Shown here piece after piece: positions 33,434 through 41,818 of a DNA stretch of 64,000 nt. The position numbers and the translations under genes are program-made. Every line of letters begins with the position of its first letter. The stretch's first letter is position 1. Under the pieces are notes generated by a model. It made no database searches. It was not told where the DNA came from and saw only the letters and a list, made by a program, of their open reading frames with translations. This DNA is from Hymenobacter swuensis DY53 (GTDB lineage: Bacteria > Bacteroidota > Bacteroidia > Cytophagales > Hymenobacteraceae), in contig NZ_CP007145.1 in NCBI RefSeq assembly GCF_000576555.1, positions 2,666,001 through 2,730,000 on the forward strand, given 5' to 3'.

Positions 33434-33557
33434 TGAATTGGACCCAACGGCGCAACTTGCAAACCTTGGTTATACACGGGTATCATGCGGCGTGCGCTTT
33501 GTCGTAGCCGTTGATGAGATACATGGCCCCGCTCGCCAATTCATAATTCATCACTCA
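33427..33557. repeat. Palindromic repeat, TGAGTGATGAATT family
   Basis: TGAGTGATGAATT (33427-33439) and its reverse complement (33545-33557) bracket about 105 bases and extend imperfectly inwards. The left arm contains the stop codon of the preceding gene. Confidence 0.7.
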
Positions 33558-33571
33558 GAACTCCCCAGAGA

Positions 33572-34672
33572 ATGCCCAAGCTCCTCGACCTTATGCGCGT
33601 GCTGGAAGCCGCCGCGCCCCTGGCCTACCAGGAAAGCTACGACAACGCCGGCCTGCAGTGCGGCGACCCGCAGCTGGAAGTGCGCGGCGTGCTCATCGCC
33701 CTCGACTGCACCCCGGCCGTGGTGGACGAGGCCATCCGGCGGGACTGCAACGTGGTAGTGGCCCACCACCCGCTCATCTTCAAGCCTCTCAAGCGCCTCA
33801 CCGGGGCCAACGAGGTGGAGCAAACCCTACTCAAAGCCATCCGCCACGACGTGGCCCTCTACGCCGCCCATACTAACCTCGATAACGTGCGCCACGGCGT
33901 GAACCGCAAGCTGGCCGAAAAGCTGGGCCTGCTGAACCTGCGCATCCTCGACCCCAAGCCCGGCCTGCTCGGCAAGCTCATCACCTATGTGCCCGCCACC
34001 CATACCGAGGCCGTGCTGGCGGCCCTCTACGCCGCCGGAGCCGGCCAGATCGGGCAGTATTCCGGGTGCAGTTTCCGCTCCGAGGGCACCTTCACCTTCA
34101 CGCCCGGGGCGGGCACCACGCCCTTCAGTGGCCAGCCCGGCCAGCCCCACACCGGCCCCGAGGACCGCGTGGAAGTGCTCCTGCCCCTGCACCTGCACGG
34201 CGCCGCCCTTCGGGCGCTGCAAGAGGCCCACCCCTACGAGGAAGTGGCCTACGAGCTCATCAGGCTGGAAAACGTGCACCAGGAGGTAGGCTCCGGCATG
34301 GTGGGCGAGCTGCCCTCGCCCCTCGCCCCCGCCGAGTTCCGGCAGCAGTTGCGCGCGGCATTGGGCGTACCCGTGGTGAAGCACACCGAGTTTGAGGAGC
34401 CCATCCGCACGGTGGCCTTGTGCGGCGGCGCGGGCAGCTTCCTCATTGGCAAGGCCCGCGCCGCCGGGGCCCAGGCCTACGTCACCGGCGACCTGAAATA
34501 CCACGAATACTTCGGGGCCGAAGGCCGCCTGATGCTCTGCGACGTAGGGCACTTTGAGAGCGAGCAGTTTACGGGCGAAATCTTCCGGGATTTGCTTGCC
34601 GATAAGTTTGGGCGTACTTTTGCGCTCTTCATTGCAGAGACCCTCACCAACCCCGTCCGTTATGATTTCTAA
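33572..34672 (+). CDS. Nif3-like dinuclear metal centre protein
   Basis: 366 residues, the long form. N- and C-terminal halves of the NIF3 fold carry metal ligands in 'VVVAHHPLIFKPLKRLT' (about 62-78), 'YAAHTNLDNVRHGVN' (about 98-112) and 'LMLCDVGHFESEQFTGE' (about 321-337). Between them is a PII/CutA-like insert (about 127-245) with 'AGQIGQYSGCSFRSEGTFTF' and 'HPYEEVAYELIRLEN'. The hexameric proteins are often called GTP cyclohydrolase I type 2 homologues, but the true function is unknown. Overlaps the start of the zinc-ribbon gene by 11 bases, so the two are translated together, a pairing I consider conserved in Bacteroidota. Confidence 0.9.
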   Translation: MPKLLDLMRVLEAAAPLAYQESYDNAGLQCGDPQLEVRGVLIALDCTPAVVDEAIRRDCNVVVAHHPLIFKPLKRLTGANEVEQTLLKAIRHDVALYAAHTNLDNVRHGVNRKLAEKLGLLNLRILDPKPGLLGKLITYVPATHTEAVLAALYAAGAGQIGQYSGCSFRSEGTFTFTPGAGTTPFSGQPGQPHTGPEDRVEVLLPLHLHGAALRALQEAHPYEEVAYELIRLENVHQEVGSGMVGELPSPLAPAEFRQQLRAALGVPVVKHTEFEEPIRTVALCGGAGSFLIGKARAAGAQAYVTGDLKYHEYFGAEGRLMLCDVGHFESEQFTGEIFRDLLADKFGRTFALFIAETLTNPVRYDF

Positions 34673-35414
34673 TCCCTCCGCGGAAACCCCCGTTGCTAGT
34701 AAGCTGGAAGCCCTCCTGAACCTGCAGCGCATTGACTCGCAGCTCGACGAAATTCGGCGCGTGCGCGGCGACCTGCCCGAAGAAGTGCAGGACCTGGAGG
34801 ACGAAATTGCTGGCTACGAGGTGCGCGTGAGCAAGTTCGACGAGGAAATTTCCAGCCTCAACGACCAGATCAAGCAGCGCAAGCAGAACGCCAAAGATGC
34901 CGATGGCCTGATCAAGCGCTACGAAGAGCAGCAGACCAACGTACGCAACAACCGCGAGTACGAGGCTATTGCCAAAGAAATTGAGCTTCAGAAGCTGGAA
35001 ATCCAGATTTCGGAGAAGAAAATTAAGGAGTCGCAGTACCAGATTGAGTTGAAAAACAACGAAATCAGCGGCACCAAGCAGCGCCTCGACGAGCGGAAGA
35101 AGGACCTGACCAACAAGAAGTCGGAGCTGGAAACCATCGTGGGCGAGAGCGAAGCCGATGAGCAGAAGCTTATGGATGAGCGCGGCGAGGCTGTGAAGCC
35201 CATCGAAGACCGCTTGCTGACGGCCTACACCCGCATCCGCGGCAACGTGCGCAACGGTCTGGCCGTGGTGACGGTGAAGCGCGACGCCTGCGGCGGCTGC
35301 TTCAACACGGTACCGCCCCAGCGCCAGGCCGACATCATCTCGCACAAGAAAATCATCGTGTGTGAGCACTGTGGCCGCGTACTGGCCGACGTGGAGGCCC
35401 GCGTGGTAGCCTAG
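34662..35414 (+). CDS. Coiled-coil protein with C4 zinc ribbon
   Basis: 250 residues. Residues about 15-190 form a long antiparallel coiled coil (heptads rich in Glu, Lys, Gln, Leu), and the C-terminus carries a zinc ribbon with 'CGGCFNTVPPQ' (about 207) and 'IVCEHCGRVLA' (about 232). The architecture is that of the C4-type zinc ribbon family next to Nif3 in many bacteria (like CT398/FlgZ relatives); a nucleic-acid-binding role is proposed but not proven. The ATG at 34662 lies inside the end of the Nif3 gene. A terminator follows. Confidence 0.85.
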   Translation: MISNPSAETPVASKLEALLNLQRIDSQLDEIRRVRGDLPEEVQDLEDEIAGYEVRVSKFDEEISSLNDQIKQRKQNAKDADGLIKRYEEQQTNVRNNREYEAIAKEIELQKLEIQISEKKIKESQYQIELKNNEISGTKQRLDERKKDLTNKKSELETIVGESEADEQKLMDERGEAVKPIEDRLLTAYTRIRGNVRNGLAVVTVKRDACGGCFNTVPPQRQADIISHKKIIVCEHCGRVLADVEARVVA

Positions 35415-35436
35415 GTTTTGCTGATAATTTGAAGAG

Positions 35437-35468
35437 GAACGGCCTTATATCGGGGCCGTTCTTTTTTT
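35437..35468 (+). terminator. Rho-independent terminator of the Nif3 operon
   Basis: GAACGGCC (35437-35444) pairs with GGCCGTTC (35454-35461), followed by seven T. The next gene starts only 4 bases later. Confidence 0.88.
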
Positions 35469-35472
35469 GCCC

Positions 35473-36957
35473 ATGATTTTTCGCGCAGTGGTACGTCGTG
35501 GATTTCGCAGTGGTACGCCGTGGCTGTTCTGGCTGCTGCTGGTTGCTACTGCGTTACCCCATGCCCTCCACAGTGAGCCGCTGCGGGAAATGCTAACGCC
35601 CACCCAAGCCCGCGCCTACGCCGAGGTACTGAAGATGCGCCGCCCCCAGCTCACGGGCACCGAGGCGGGTACCCTGCTGGTGCAGGACTGCCTCGGCATC
35701 ACGGAGCTGCTGGTCAGCCAGGATGCTACGCGCTACGCGGCCACCGTGGCGGCGCAGGATGCGCGGCTCAAGCTGCTGGCCCAGCAGCCGGCCGGGCCGC
35801 TACAGGCCTACGCCGCCGCCGAAATCCGCCTGCACCAGGCTGCGGCCCAGGTGGTGTTCGGGCACGAGGTGCAGGGAGCCTGGAGCCTGCGCCAGAGCTA
35901 TTTGGCCATGCAGCAGGTGGTGCGCCGCTACCCGCAGTACATGCCGGCGCGCAAAACGCTAGGGATGCTGCAGTTTTTCATCGGCTCCCTGCCGGAGTCG
36001 TACCGCTGGTTTCTGAAGCTGCTGGGGCTGCCGGGCTCCGTGGAGGCGGGCCTGCACAACCTGCGCCGGGCCGCCACCGAGCCCAACGACTTCCAGCTGG
36101 AAAGCCGCCTGATTCTGGCGTTGCTGGAGGAAACCTACTACAAGAAGCCTGAGGCAGCCTTGGCCCTGATGGAAACCCTGCGCCGTCAGCAGCCCGATAA
36201 TCTGCTCATCAGCTACCTGCTCATCAGTCAGCTCAAGAAGCAGCACCGCACCGAGGCCGCTTTGGCCGCCTACCGCGCCCGGCCCACCGGCCCCGGCTAC
36301 CTGCCGCTGCCCTACCTGCACCACATGGCCGCCGATTTGCTGCTCTACCAGGGCCAGTACGTGGCTTCCCAGCGGGCTAACGAGCAGTTTCTGCAGGAAT
36401 ACCAGGGCCCGCACTACCGCAAAGACGCCTACTTCAAGCTCTACCTGGCCGCCTGGCTGAACGCCGATGCCCCGGCCGCCGCCCAGTACCGCCGCCGCAT
36501 CGGCAGCGGGGGCAGCACGGTGCTGGAAGAGGACACCTACGCCCAACGCTTCTTCGACGATAAGCAGCCCCTCAACGCCCGCCTCACCCGGGCCCGCCTC
36601 CAGATTGACGGCGGCTACTACCGCGAGGCTCTGGCGACCCTCGACGGCTTCCGGACCACGGCCGCCACGCCCCTGCGCGACCGGCTGGAGGAGCCCTACC
36701 GCCGCGCCCGGGCCCTGCACCTGCTCGGCCGCCCCGATTCGGCCCGCCCGTTCTACGCCCGCACCATTGCCCTGGGCGGCACCGCCCCGTACTACTTCGC
36801 CCCGCAGTCGGCGCTGCAGCTGGGCTACCTGGCGCAGGCGGCCGGGCAACCGGCCCTGGCCCGACAGTATTTCCGGCAGGCCCTAAGCTACCCCCGGCAC
36901 GAGTACAAAAACAGCACCGATACCAAAGCCAAACTGGCCCTGAAAGAGTTGGAATAA
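35473..36957 (+). CDS. Helical-repeat (TPR-like) exported or membrane-anchored protein
   Basis: 494 residues. A hydrophobic N-terminal segment ('WLFWLLLVATALPHALH' about 17-33) is a signal peptide or anchor. The rest is a series of helix pairs with TPR spacing, e.g. 'LRQSYLAMQQVVRRYPQY', 'AALALMETLRRQQPDNLLIS', 'YYREALATLDGFRTTAATPL' and 'GQPALARQYFRQALSYPRHE'. No catalytic motif. It should hold protein partners outside the cytoplasm. The ATG at 35473 follows the terminator directly; a TTG six bases earlier is an alternative. Confidence 0.7.
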   Translation: MIFRAVVRRGFRSGTPWLFWLLLVATALPHALHSEPLREMLTPTQARAYAEVLKMRRPQLTGTEAGTLLVQDCLGITELLVSQDATRYAATVAAQDARLKLLAQQPAGPLQAYAAAEIRLHQAAAQVVFGHEVQGAWSLRQSYLAMQQVVRRYPQYMPARKTLGMLQFFIGSLPESYRWFLKLLGLPGSVEAGLHNLRRAATEPNDFQLESRLILALLEETYYKKPEAALALMETLRRQQPDNLLISYLLISQLKKQHRTEAALAAYRARPTGPGYLPLPYLHHMAADLLLYQGQYVASQRANEQFLQEYQGPHYRKDAYFKLYLAAWLNADAPAAAQYRRRIGSGGSTVLEEDTYAQRFFDDKQPLNARLTRARLQIDGGYYREALATLDGFRTTAATPLRDRLEEPYRRARALHLLGRPDSARPFYARTIALGGTAPYYFAPQSALQLGYLAQAAGQPALARQYFRQALSYPRHEYKNSTDTKAKLALKELE

Positions 36958-37000
36958 CGCGGCTCGCCATCACCGCCCGCCGACGAGTCGCCGCTGACTA

Positions 37001-37008
37001 TACCTTTG
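37001..37008 (+). promoter_or_regulatory. -7 box TACCTTTG 5 bases before the pabB start
   Basis: Fits TAnnTTTG; five bases separate it from the GTG at 37014, so a leaderless mRNA is expected. Confidence 0.6.
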
Positions 37009-37013
37009 CTTCC

Positions 37014-38297
37014 GTGTCTGCCACTTCCCTTTCTGTTCCGCTTACCCGGCTGCCGGCCGATTTCCGGGCCCGGGCCCTGCGCTGGGCCGCGCAGTTTCCG
37101 TACTGTGCCTACTTCGAGCCCAACGACCTGACGTACCCCGAAGGCCCGTTCCGGCGGCTGCTGGGCGTGGCCGCCGAAGCGCCCACCGCCCCCCATACCC
37201 TGGCCGAACTGCAAACGGAGTTGGTCGGCAGTAGTTCGACTGCGCCCCGGTTCGGGTTCCTGACGTACGAGGTCAAAAACGAAATTGAGGCCCTGCACAG
37301 CCACAACGACTCGGGGCTGGCGTGGCCGGCGCTGCACTTCTTCGAGCCCCAGACCTGGCTGACCTGGGAAACCGACACGATGACCCTGCACGGCCGCACG
37401 GCCGGGGTACTGGCCGCTATTCTGGCCACCGAAGTGCCGACAACGGCCGCTCCCACCGTACCGCCCCTGACGCCCCGCATGCCTAAAGCCGACTACCTGG
37501 CGGCCGTGGAAGCCGTGCGCGAGGATATTCTCAACGGCGAAGTGTACGAGCTTAACTTGTGTCAGGAATTCTACGCCGAGGGCGTGCAGCTCGACCCCGC
37601 AGACGTATTTCTGCGCCTGAACGCGGCCTCGCCGGCCCCGTTTGCGGGCTTCGTGCGGCACCAGCAACATTACCTGCTGTGCGCCTCGCCCGAGCGGTTT
37701 TTGTCGCGCCACGGCACCACCCTGGTATCCCAGCCCATCAAGGGCACCATCCGGCGCGGCCTCACCTCGGCCGAGGACGAGCAACAGCGCCACCAGCTGC
37801 TGCACGACGAAAAGGAGCGGGCCGAGAACCTGATGATTGTGGACTTGGTGCGCAACGACCTGGCCCGCGTGGCCCGCACCGGCACCGTACAGGTGCTCGA
37901 ACTGTTCGGCCTCTACCCTTTCCGCCACGTCTGGCAGATGATTTCCACCGTCACGGCCGAGCTGCCGCCCGCCACCAGCCTGCCCGCCATTCTGCGGGCG
38001 GCCTTCCCGATGGGCTCCATGACAGGCGCGCCAAAAATCCGGGCCATGCAGCTCATTGAGCACTACGAGCGTACCCGCCGGGGCTTATATAGCGGCAGTA
38101 TCGGCTACGTGCTACCCGATGGCACCTTCGATTTCAACGTAGTCATTCGCAGCCTGCAGTACCGCCCCGATACCGGCTACCTCAGCTTCCAGGTCGGCTC
38201 GGCCATCACCTACGACTCGGTGCCGGAGCGCGAGTATGAGGAGTGCCTGCTGAAAGCCCGCGCCATTCTGGAGGTACTGGGCGCGAAAATCCGGTGA
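37014..38297 (+). CDS. pabB: Aminodeoxychorismate synthase component I
   Basis: 427 residues. Joins ammonia to chorismate for folate-directed p-aminobenzoate. Seen: the chorismate-binding domain with 'VYELNLCQEFYAEGVQ', 'LLCASPERFLSRHG', 'PIKGTIRRGLTSAEDEQQRH' (the PIKGT motif typical of PabB), 'ENLMIVDLVRNDLARVARTG', 'FPMGSMTGAPKIRAMQLIEH' and 'GIGY'-like 'YSGSIGYVLPDG'. PIKGTxRR and GSMTGAPK are conserved in both PabB and anthranilate synthase; the lack of trp genes nearby and the overall length favour PabB. Starts at GTG right after its -7 box. Its stop codon overlaps a palindromic repeat. Confidence 0.88.
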   Translation: MSATSLSVPLTRLPADFRARALRWAAQFPYCAYFEPNDLTYPEGPFRRLLGVAAEAPTAPHTLAELQTELVGSSSTAPRFGFLTYEVKNEIEALHSHNDSGLAWPALHFFEPQTWLTWETDTMTLHGRTAGVLAAILATEVPTTAAPTVPPLTPRMPKADYLAAVEAVREDILNGEVYELNLCQEFYAEGVQLDPADVFLRLNAASPAPFAGFVRHQQHYLLCASPERFLSRHGTTLVSQPIKGTIRRGLTSAEDEQQRHQLLHDEKERAENLMIVDLVRNDLARVARTGTVQVLELFGLYPFRHVWQMISTVTAELPPATSLPAILRAAFPMGSMTGAPKIRAMQLIEHYERTRRGLYSGSIGYVLPDGTFDFNVVIRSLQYRPDTGYLSFQVGSAITYDSVPEREYEECLLKARAILEVLGAKIR

Positions 38298-38488
38298 GGT
38301 GGTAAGTAAAGTGTCATTGCGAGCAGCGCGAAGCAATCCGTCCCGGGCAAAGAGCAAAGCTCTGATCTATCTGAAAGCCCTGTACACCGGCCACCGCTTT
38401 GCGCTGCTTGAGGTGCAGTTCCCTAAAAAGGAAAGATTGCTTCGCGCTACTCGCAATGACACCCCACACGCTAAATCACCACCTCACC
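38293..38488. repeat. MITE-like palindromic repeat, GTCATTGCGAG family
   Basis: GTGTCATTGCGAGCAGCGCG (38311-38330) and its continuation to 38338 pair with 38435-38462 at 27 of 28 positions, and an outer GGTGAGGTGGT/ACCACCTCACC pair (38293-38303 and 38478-38488) encloses them. The left end includes the pabB stop codon. This is a non-coding mobile-looking element of about 196 bases. Confidence 0.88.
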
Positions 38489-38525
38489 TTTCCTGCCATT
38501 CTGTCATTTTTCAGGCTAAAAACGC

Positions 38526-38533
38526 TACCTTTG
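38526..38533 (+). promoter_or_regulatory. -7 box TACCTTTG upstream of miaB
   Basis: Fits TAnnTTTG, 46 bases before the miaB ATG and just after the palindromic element. Confidence 0.55.
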
Positions 38534-38579
38534 CCGTTCTCTGAACTGTGAAGGTGCTGCCTGCCAAAGGCCTTTTCCC

Positions 38580-40040
38580 ATGTCCCAACCGCTGATAACC
38601 CTCGATTTCCTCGATACCCCCGCGCTGCCCACCCCCGCCACGGATGCCGCCACCCACGCCCACGAGCCCTCGGGCGAGGTGCGCGTGAACCCGGCCACCC
38701 GCACGGGCAAAAGCCGCAAGCTCTACATTGAGAGCTACGGCTGCCAGATGAACTTCTCCGACTCGGAAATCGTGTCGAGCATCCTCTTCAACGAAGGCTT
38801 CGACACCACCGACTCGCTGGAAGGGGCTGATCTGGTACTGCTCAACACCTGCTCCATCCGCGAGAAGGCCGAGCAAACCGTGCGCATGCGCCTCTCTCAG
38901 ATCAACGGCCACAAAAAGCGCAACCCTGGCCTGCTGGTGGGTGTGCTGGGCTGCATGGCCGAGCGCCTGAAAAGCAAGTTTCTGGAAGAAGAGAAACTGG
39001 TGGATCTGGTGGTAGGCCCCGATGCCTACCGCGACCTGCCCCAGCTGATTCAGCAGGTGGATGGTGGCCAGAAAGCCGTGAACGTGCTGCTGAGCCGCGA
39101 GGAAACCTACGCCGACATCACACCGGTGCGCCTGAACTCGAACGGTATTACGGCCTTCATCAGCATCATGCGCGGCTGCGACAACATGTGCTCCTTCTGC
39201 GTGGTGCCCTTCACCCGGGGCCGCGAGCGGAGCCGCGACGCGCACAGCATCGTGCAGGAAGCCCGCGACCTAGTGGCCCAGGGCTACAAGGAAGTGACCC
39301 TGCTGGGCCAGAACGTGGATTCCTACAAGTGGGCCGCCGATGACGGCTCCGAGCAGGTGAACTTCGCCCAGCTGCTGGAGCGCGTGGCCCTCATCAGCCC
39401 CGAGCTGCGGGTGCGCTTCTCCACCTCCCACCCCAAGGACATCACCGACGAAGTGCTCCACACAATGGCGCGCTACGACAACATCTGCAAGTACATCCAT
39501 TTGCCCGCCCAAAGCGGCAACTCGCGGGTGCTGGCCCTGATGAACCGCACCTACGACCGGCCCTGGTACGAGGAACGCGTGCAGGCCATCCGCCGCATTC
39601 TGGGCGAGGACTGCGCCATCAGCACCGACATGATTTCGGGCTTCTGCTCCGAAACTGAGGAGGAGCACCAGGACACGCTGAGCCTGATGGAATACGTGCA
39701 TTACGACATGGCCTACATGTTCTTCTACTCGGAGCGCCCCGGCACGCTGGCCGCCCGCAAGCTGGAGGATGATGTGCCGCTGGAAGTGAAAAAGCGTCGT
39801 CTGGCCGAAGTTATTGCCCTGCAGCAGCAGCACAGCCGCCTGCGCAACCTGCGCGGCGTAGGCCAAGTGCACCGCGTGCTGGCCGAGAACTTCTCCAAAC
39901 GCAGCGACGAGCACCTGAGCGGCCGCAACAGCCAGAACCAGGTCGTCATCTTCCCCAAAAAGCACTACAAAAAAGGCGACTACGTGGACGTACTCGTGCA
40001 CGAGTCCACCACGAATACGCTGCTGGGCGAAGCAATTTAG
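38580..40040 (+). CDS. miaB: tRNA i6A37 methylthiotransferase
   Basis: 486 residues. Converts i6A37 to ms2i6A37 in UNN-decoding tRNAs with radical SAM chemistry. Seen: N-terminal cluster Cys in '[13 protein letters not shown]' (CQMN, diagnostic), '[13 protein letters not shown]' and '[13 protein letters not shown]'; the radical-SAM motif in '[20 protein letters not shown]' (about 198-217); '[12 protein letters not shown]' and '[12 protein letters not shown]'; a C-terminal TRAM domain ('[15 protein letters not shown]'-like). The first 45 residues are a Pro/Thr-rich extension. Followed 10 bases later by a small membrane-protein gene. MiaE, the next enzyme of the pathway, is encoded 10 kb away. 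Confidence 0.95.
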   Translation: MSQPLITLDFLDTPALPTPATDAATHAHEPSGEVRVNPATRTGKSRKLYIESYGCQMNFSDSEIVSSILFNEGFDTTDSLEGADLVLLNTCSIREKAEQTVRMRLSQINGHKKRNPGLLVGVLGCMAERLKSKFLEEEKLVDLVVGPDAYRDLPQLIQQVDGGQKAVNVLLSREETYADITPVRLNSNGITAFISIMRGCDNMCSFCVVPFTRGRERSRDAHSIVQEARDLVAQGYKEVTLLGQNVDSYKWAADDGSEQVNFAQLLERVALISPELRVRFSTSHPKDITDEVLHTMARYDNICKYIHLPAQSGNSRVLALMNRTYDRPWYEERVQAIRRILGEDCAISTDMISGFCSETEEEHQDTLSLMEYVHYDMAYMFFYSERPGTLAARKLEDDVPLEVKKRRLAEVIALQQQHSRLRNLRGVGQVHRVLAENFSKRSDEHLSGRNSQNQVVIFPKKHYKKGDYVDVLVHESTTNTLLGEAI

Positions 40041-40050
40041 GAGCACTCTC

Positions 40051-40422
40051 ATGGCTTCTGCAAAAGCTAGCAATAAGAAGAAGCATCGGCTCAAAAGGAG
40101 ACCGTGGCCATCCTTATCTAGTGCGCTGGCCTTGACGTTAATGCTCTTCATATTTGGCCACTTTGCACATACTCTCCTGAAGGGCGCAAAGCGGCAGCAG
40201 ACGCTGTCCGCAACGCTGGCAACCACTTCTGCTGTTGTTATTAACAAGAAGAATTTCTTCGGAAATAGCCCAGTATCCCGTTCATTTTCTTACTCATACT
40301 CTTTCAGAGTAAATGGCAAGACGTATATCGGTGACACTAGGGACCCCTCTTACAAAGTGGGGGATACGCTCAAAATCAGATATGCCACCAGCCAACCAGA
40401 CTACAATGAGGCTGCTCAATAA
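40051..40422 (+). CDS. Small membrane protein with DUF3592-like domain
   Basis: 123 residues. A very basic N-terminus (about 1-17), one membrane helix ('LSSALALTLMLFIFGHF' about 22-38), then a beta domain with 'YSYSFRVNGKTYIGDTRDPS' and 'YKVGDTLKIRYATSQPDYNE', the pattern of DUF3592 proteins in which an unknown ligand-binding beta barrel follows a membrane anchor. Lower GC than miaB. Probably in the miaB transcript. Confidence 0.6.
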   Translation: MASAKASNKKKHRLKRRPWPSLSSALALTLMLFIFGHFAHTLLKGAKRQQTLSATLATTSAVVINKKNFFGNSPVSRSFSYSYSFRVNGKTYIGDTRDPSYKVGDTLKIRYATSQPDYNEAAQ

Positions 40423-40489
40423 TTTCTAAGCTTCTATACCAAAATAAACTACCCCGCCTTTTCGTCTACTCTACGAAAACCCTCCCGAC

Positions 40490-41818
40490 TTGACACCTTC
40501 TGAAATACAAAGCATCAAACAGCGCTTCGGCATCATCGGCAACGCGCCGACGCTGAACTATGCCATTCAGGTGGCCGCGCAGGTGGCCCCGACGGATATG
40601 ACGGTGCTGATTACGGGCGAAAGCGGCTCCGGTAAGGAGTCGTTTTCCAAGATTATTCACGCCCTCTCGCCCCGCAAGCACGGGCAGTTCATTGCCATCA
40701 ACTGCGGCGCCATTCCCGAAGGTACCATCGATTCGGAACTGTTCGGCCACGAGAAAGGCTCGTTTACGGGAGCCCAGGAAGCCCGCAAGGGCTACTTCGA
40801 GGTAACCAACGGCGGCACCATCTTCCTCGACGAAATTGGGGAGATGCCGCTGGGCACCCAGGCCCGCCTGCTGCGGGTGCTGGAAAACGGCGAGTTTATC
40901 CGCGTGGGCTCCTCGAAAGTGCAGAAGACCGACGTGCGCGTGGTAGCCGCCACTAACGTGAACCTACTGGATGCCGTGCGCGAAGGCCGCTTCCGCGAGG
41001 ACCTGTACTACCGCCTCAACACGGTGCCCATCACGGTTCCACCACTGCGTGAACGTGGTGATGATATCTACTTACTGTTCAGAAAGTTTGCCACAGATTT
41101 TGCCGACCGCTACCGGGTAAAGCCCATCAGCCTGTCAGGCGAGGCGGTACAGGAGCTGCAGCGGTTCCGCTTCCCCGGCAATATCCGCCAGCTCAAGAAC
41201 GTGGCCGAGCAGATGTCAGTGCTGGAAACGGAGCGGGAGGTGGATGCGCGCCGCCTGCGGGGCTACCTGCCCGCCGACCAGAGCAGCCGCCTGCCTATGT
41301 TGGTGCACGCCGCCGGTACCGCCACCGACGGGGCCGGCAACGCCTACTCGGAGCGTGACCTGCTCTACAAGGTCCTGTTCGATATGCGCCGCGACATGAC
41401 CGACCTCAAGAAGCTGGTCCTGGACCTGGCCGGTGGTCAGCGGCCCTCCGAAACCCAGGAGCTACTGCGCCAGAACAGCCACCTGTTCAGCAACGTGAGC
41501 GTATCGCCCTACGAAAGCAACGGAGCCCGCCCTTTGCGCCCGGCCGGCCCCGAAGCCAGCCCCGCCGAGTACATCCTGCACCACCGCGACCTGGACGTGG
41601 ACGACTCGACCGACTACGAGGAGGAAGTGCAGCGCGTGGAGGACATTCCACACGAAACGGAGGAGGAAACCCTAAGCCTGGAGGCCAAGGAAAAGGAAAT
41701 GATTATTAAAGCGTTGAAGAAGCACAATAACAAGCGCAAGTACGCGGCGCATGATTTGGGCATTTCAGAACGCACCCTCTATCGGAAACTCAAGCAATAT
41801 GACCTGGAACAAGCATAG
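40490..41818 (+). CDS. Sigma-54-type transcriptional activator (AAA+ and Fis HTH)
   Basis: 442 residues. No N-terminal receiver domain. Seen: Walker A 'ITGESGSGKESFSKIIH' (about 42-58), 'SELFGHEKGSFTGAQEA' carrying the sigma-54-contact loop (GSFTGA in place of the more usual GAFTGA; Ser is common in this phylum), Walker B 'GTIFLDEIGEMPLGTQARLL' and the arginine region 'LYYRLNTVPITVPPLRERG', then an Ala/Asp/Glu-rich linker, and a Fis-type helix-turn-helix 'HDLGISERTLYRKLKQYDL'. The start is TTG, chosen because it gives the usual 'MTPSEIQSIKQRFGIIGN'. The stop overlaps the lptE start. Confidence 0.9.
   Translation: MTPSEIQSIKQRFGIIGNAPTLNYAIQVAAQVAPTDMTVLITGESGSGKESFSKIIHALSPRKHGQFIAINCGAIPEGTIDSELFGHEKGSFTGAQEARKGYFEVTNGGTIFLDEIGEMPLGTQARLLRVLENGEFIRVGSSKVQKTDVRVVAATNVNLLDAVREGRFREDLYYRLNTVPITVPPLRERGDDIYLLFRKFATDFADRYRVKPISLSGEAVQELQRFRFPGNIRQLKNVAEQMSVLETEREVDARRLRGYLPADQSSRLPMLVHAAGTATDGAGNAYSERDLLYKVLFDMRRDMTDLKKLVLDLAGGQRPSETQELLRQNSHLFSNVSVSPYESNGARPLRPAGPEASPAEYILHHRDLDVDDSTDYEEEVQRVEDIPHETEEETLSLEAKEKEMIIKALKKHNNKRKYAAHDLGISERTLYRKLKQYDLEQA

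Noticed and set aside
39270..40247. Minus-strand frame opposite miaB
   Set aside because: Shadow of miaB and the small membrane gene; no motif.
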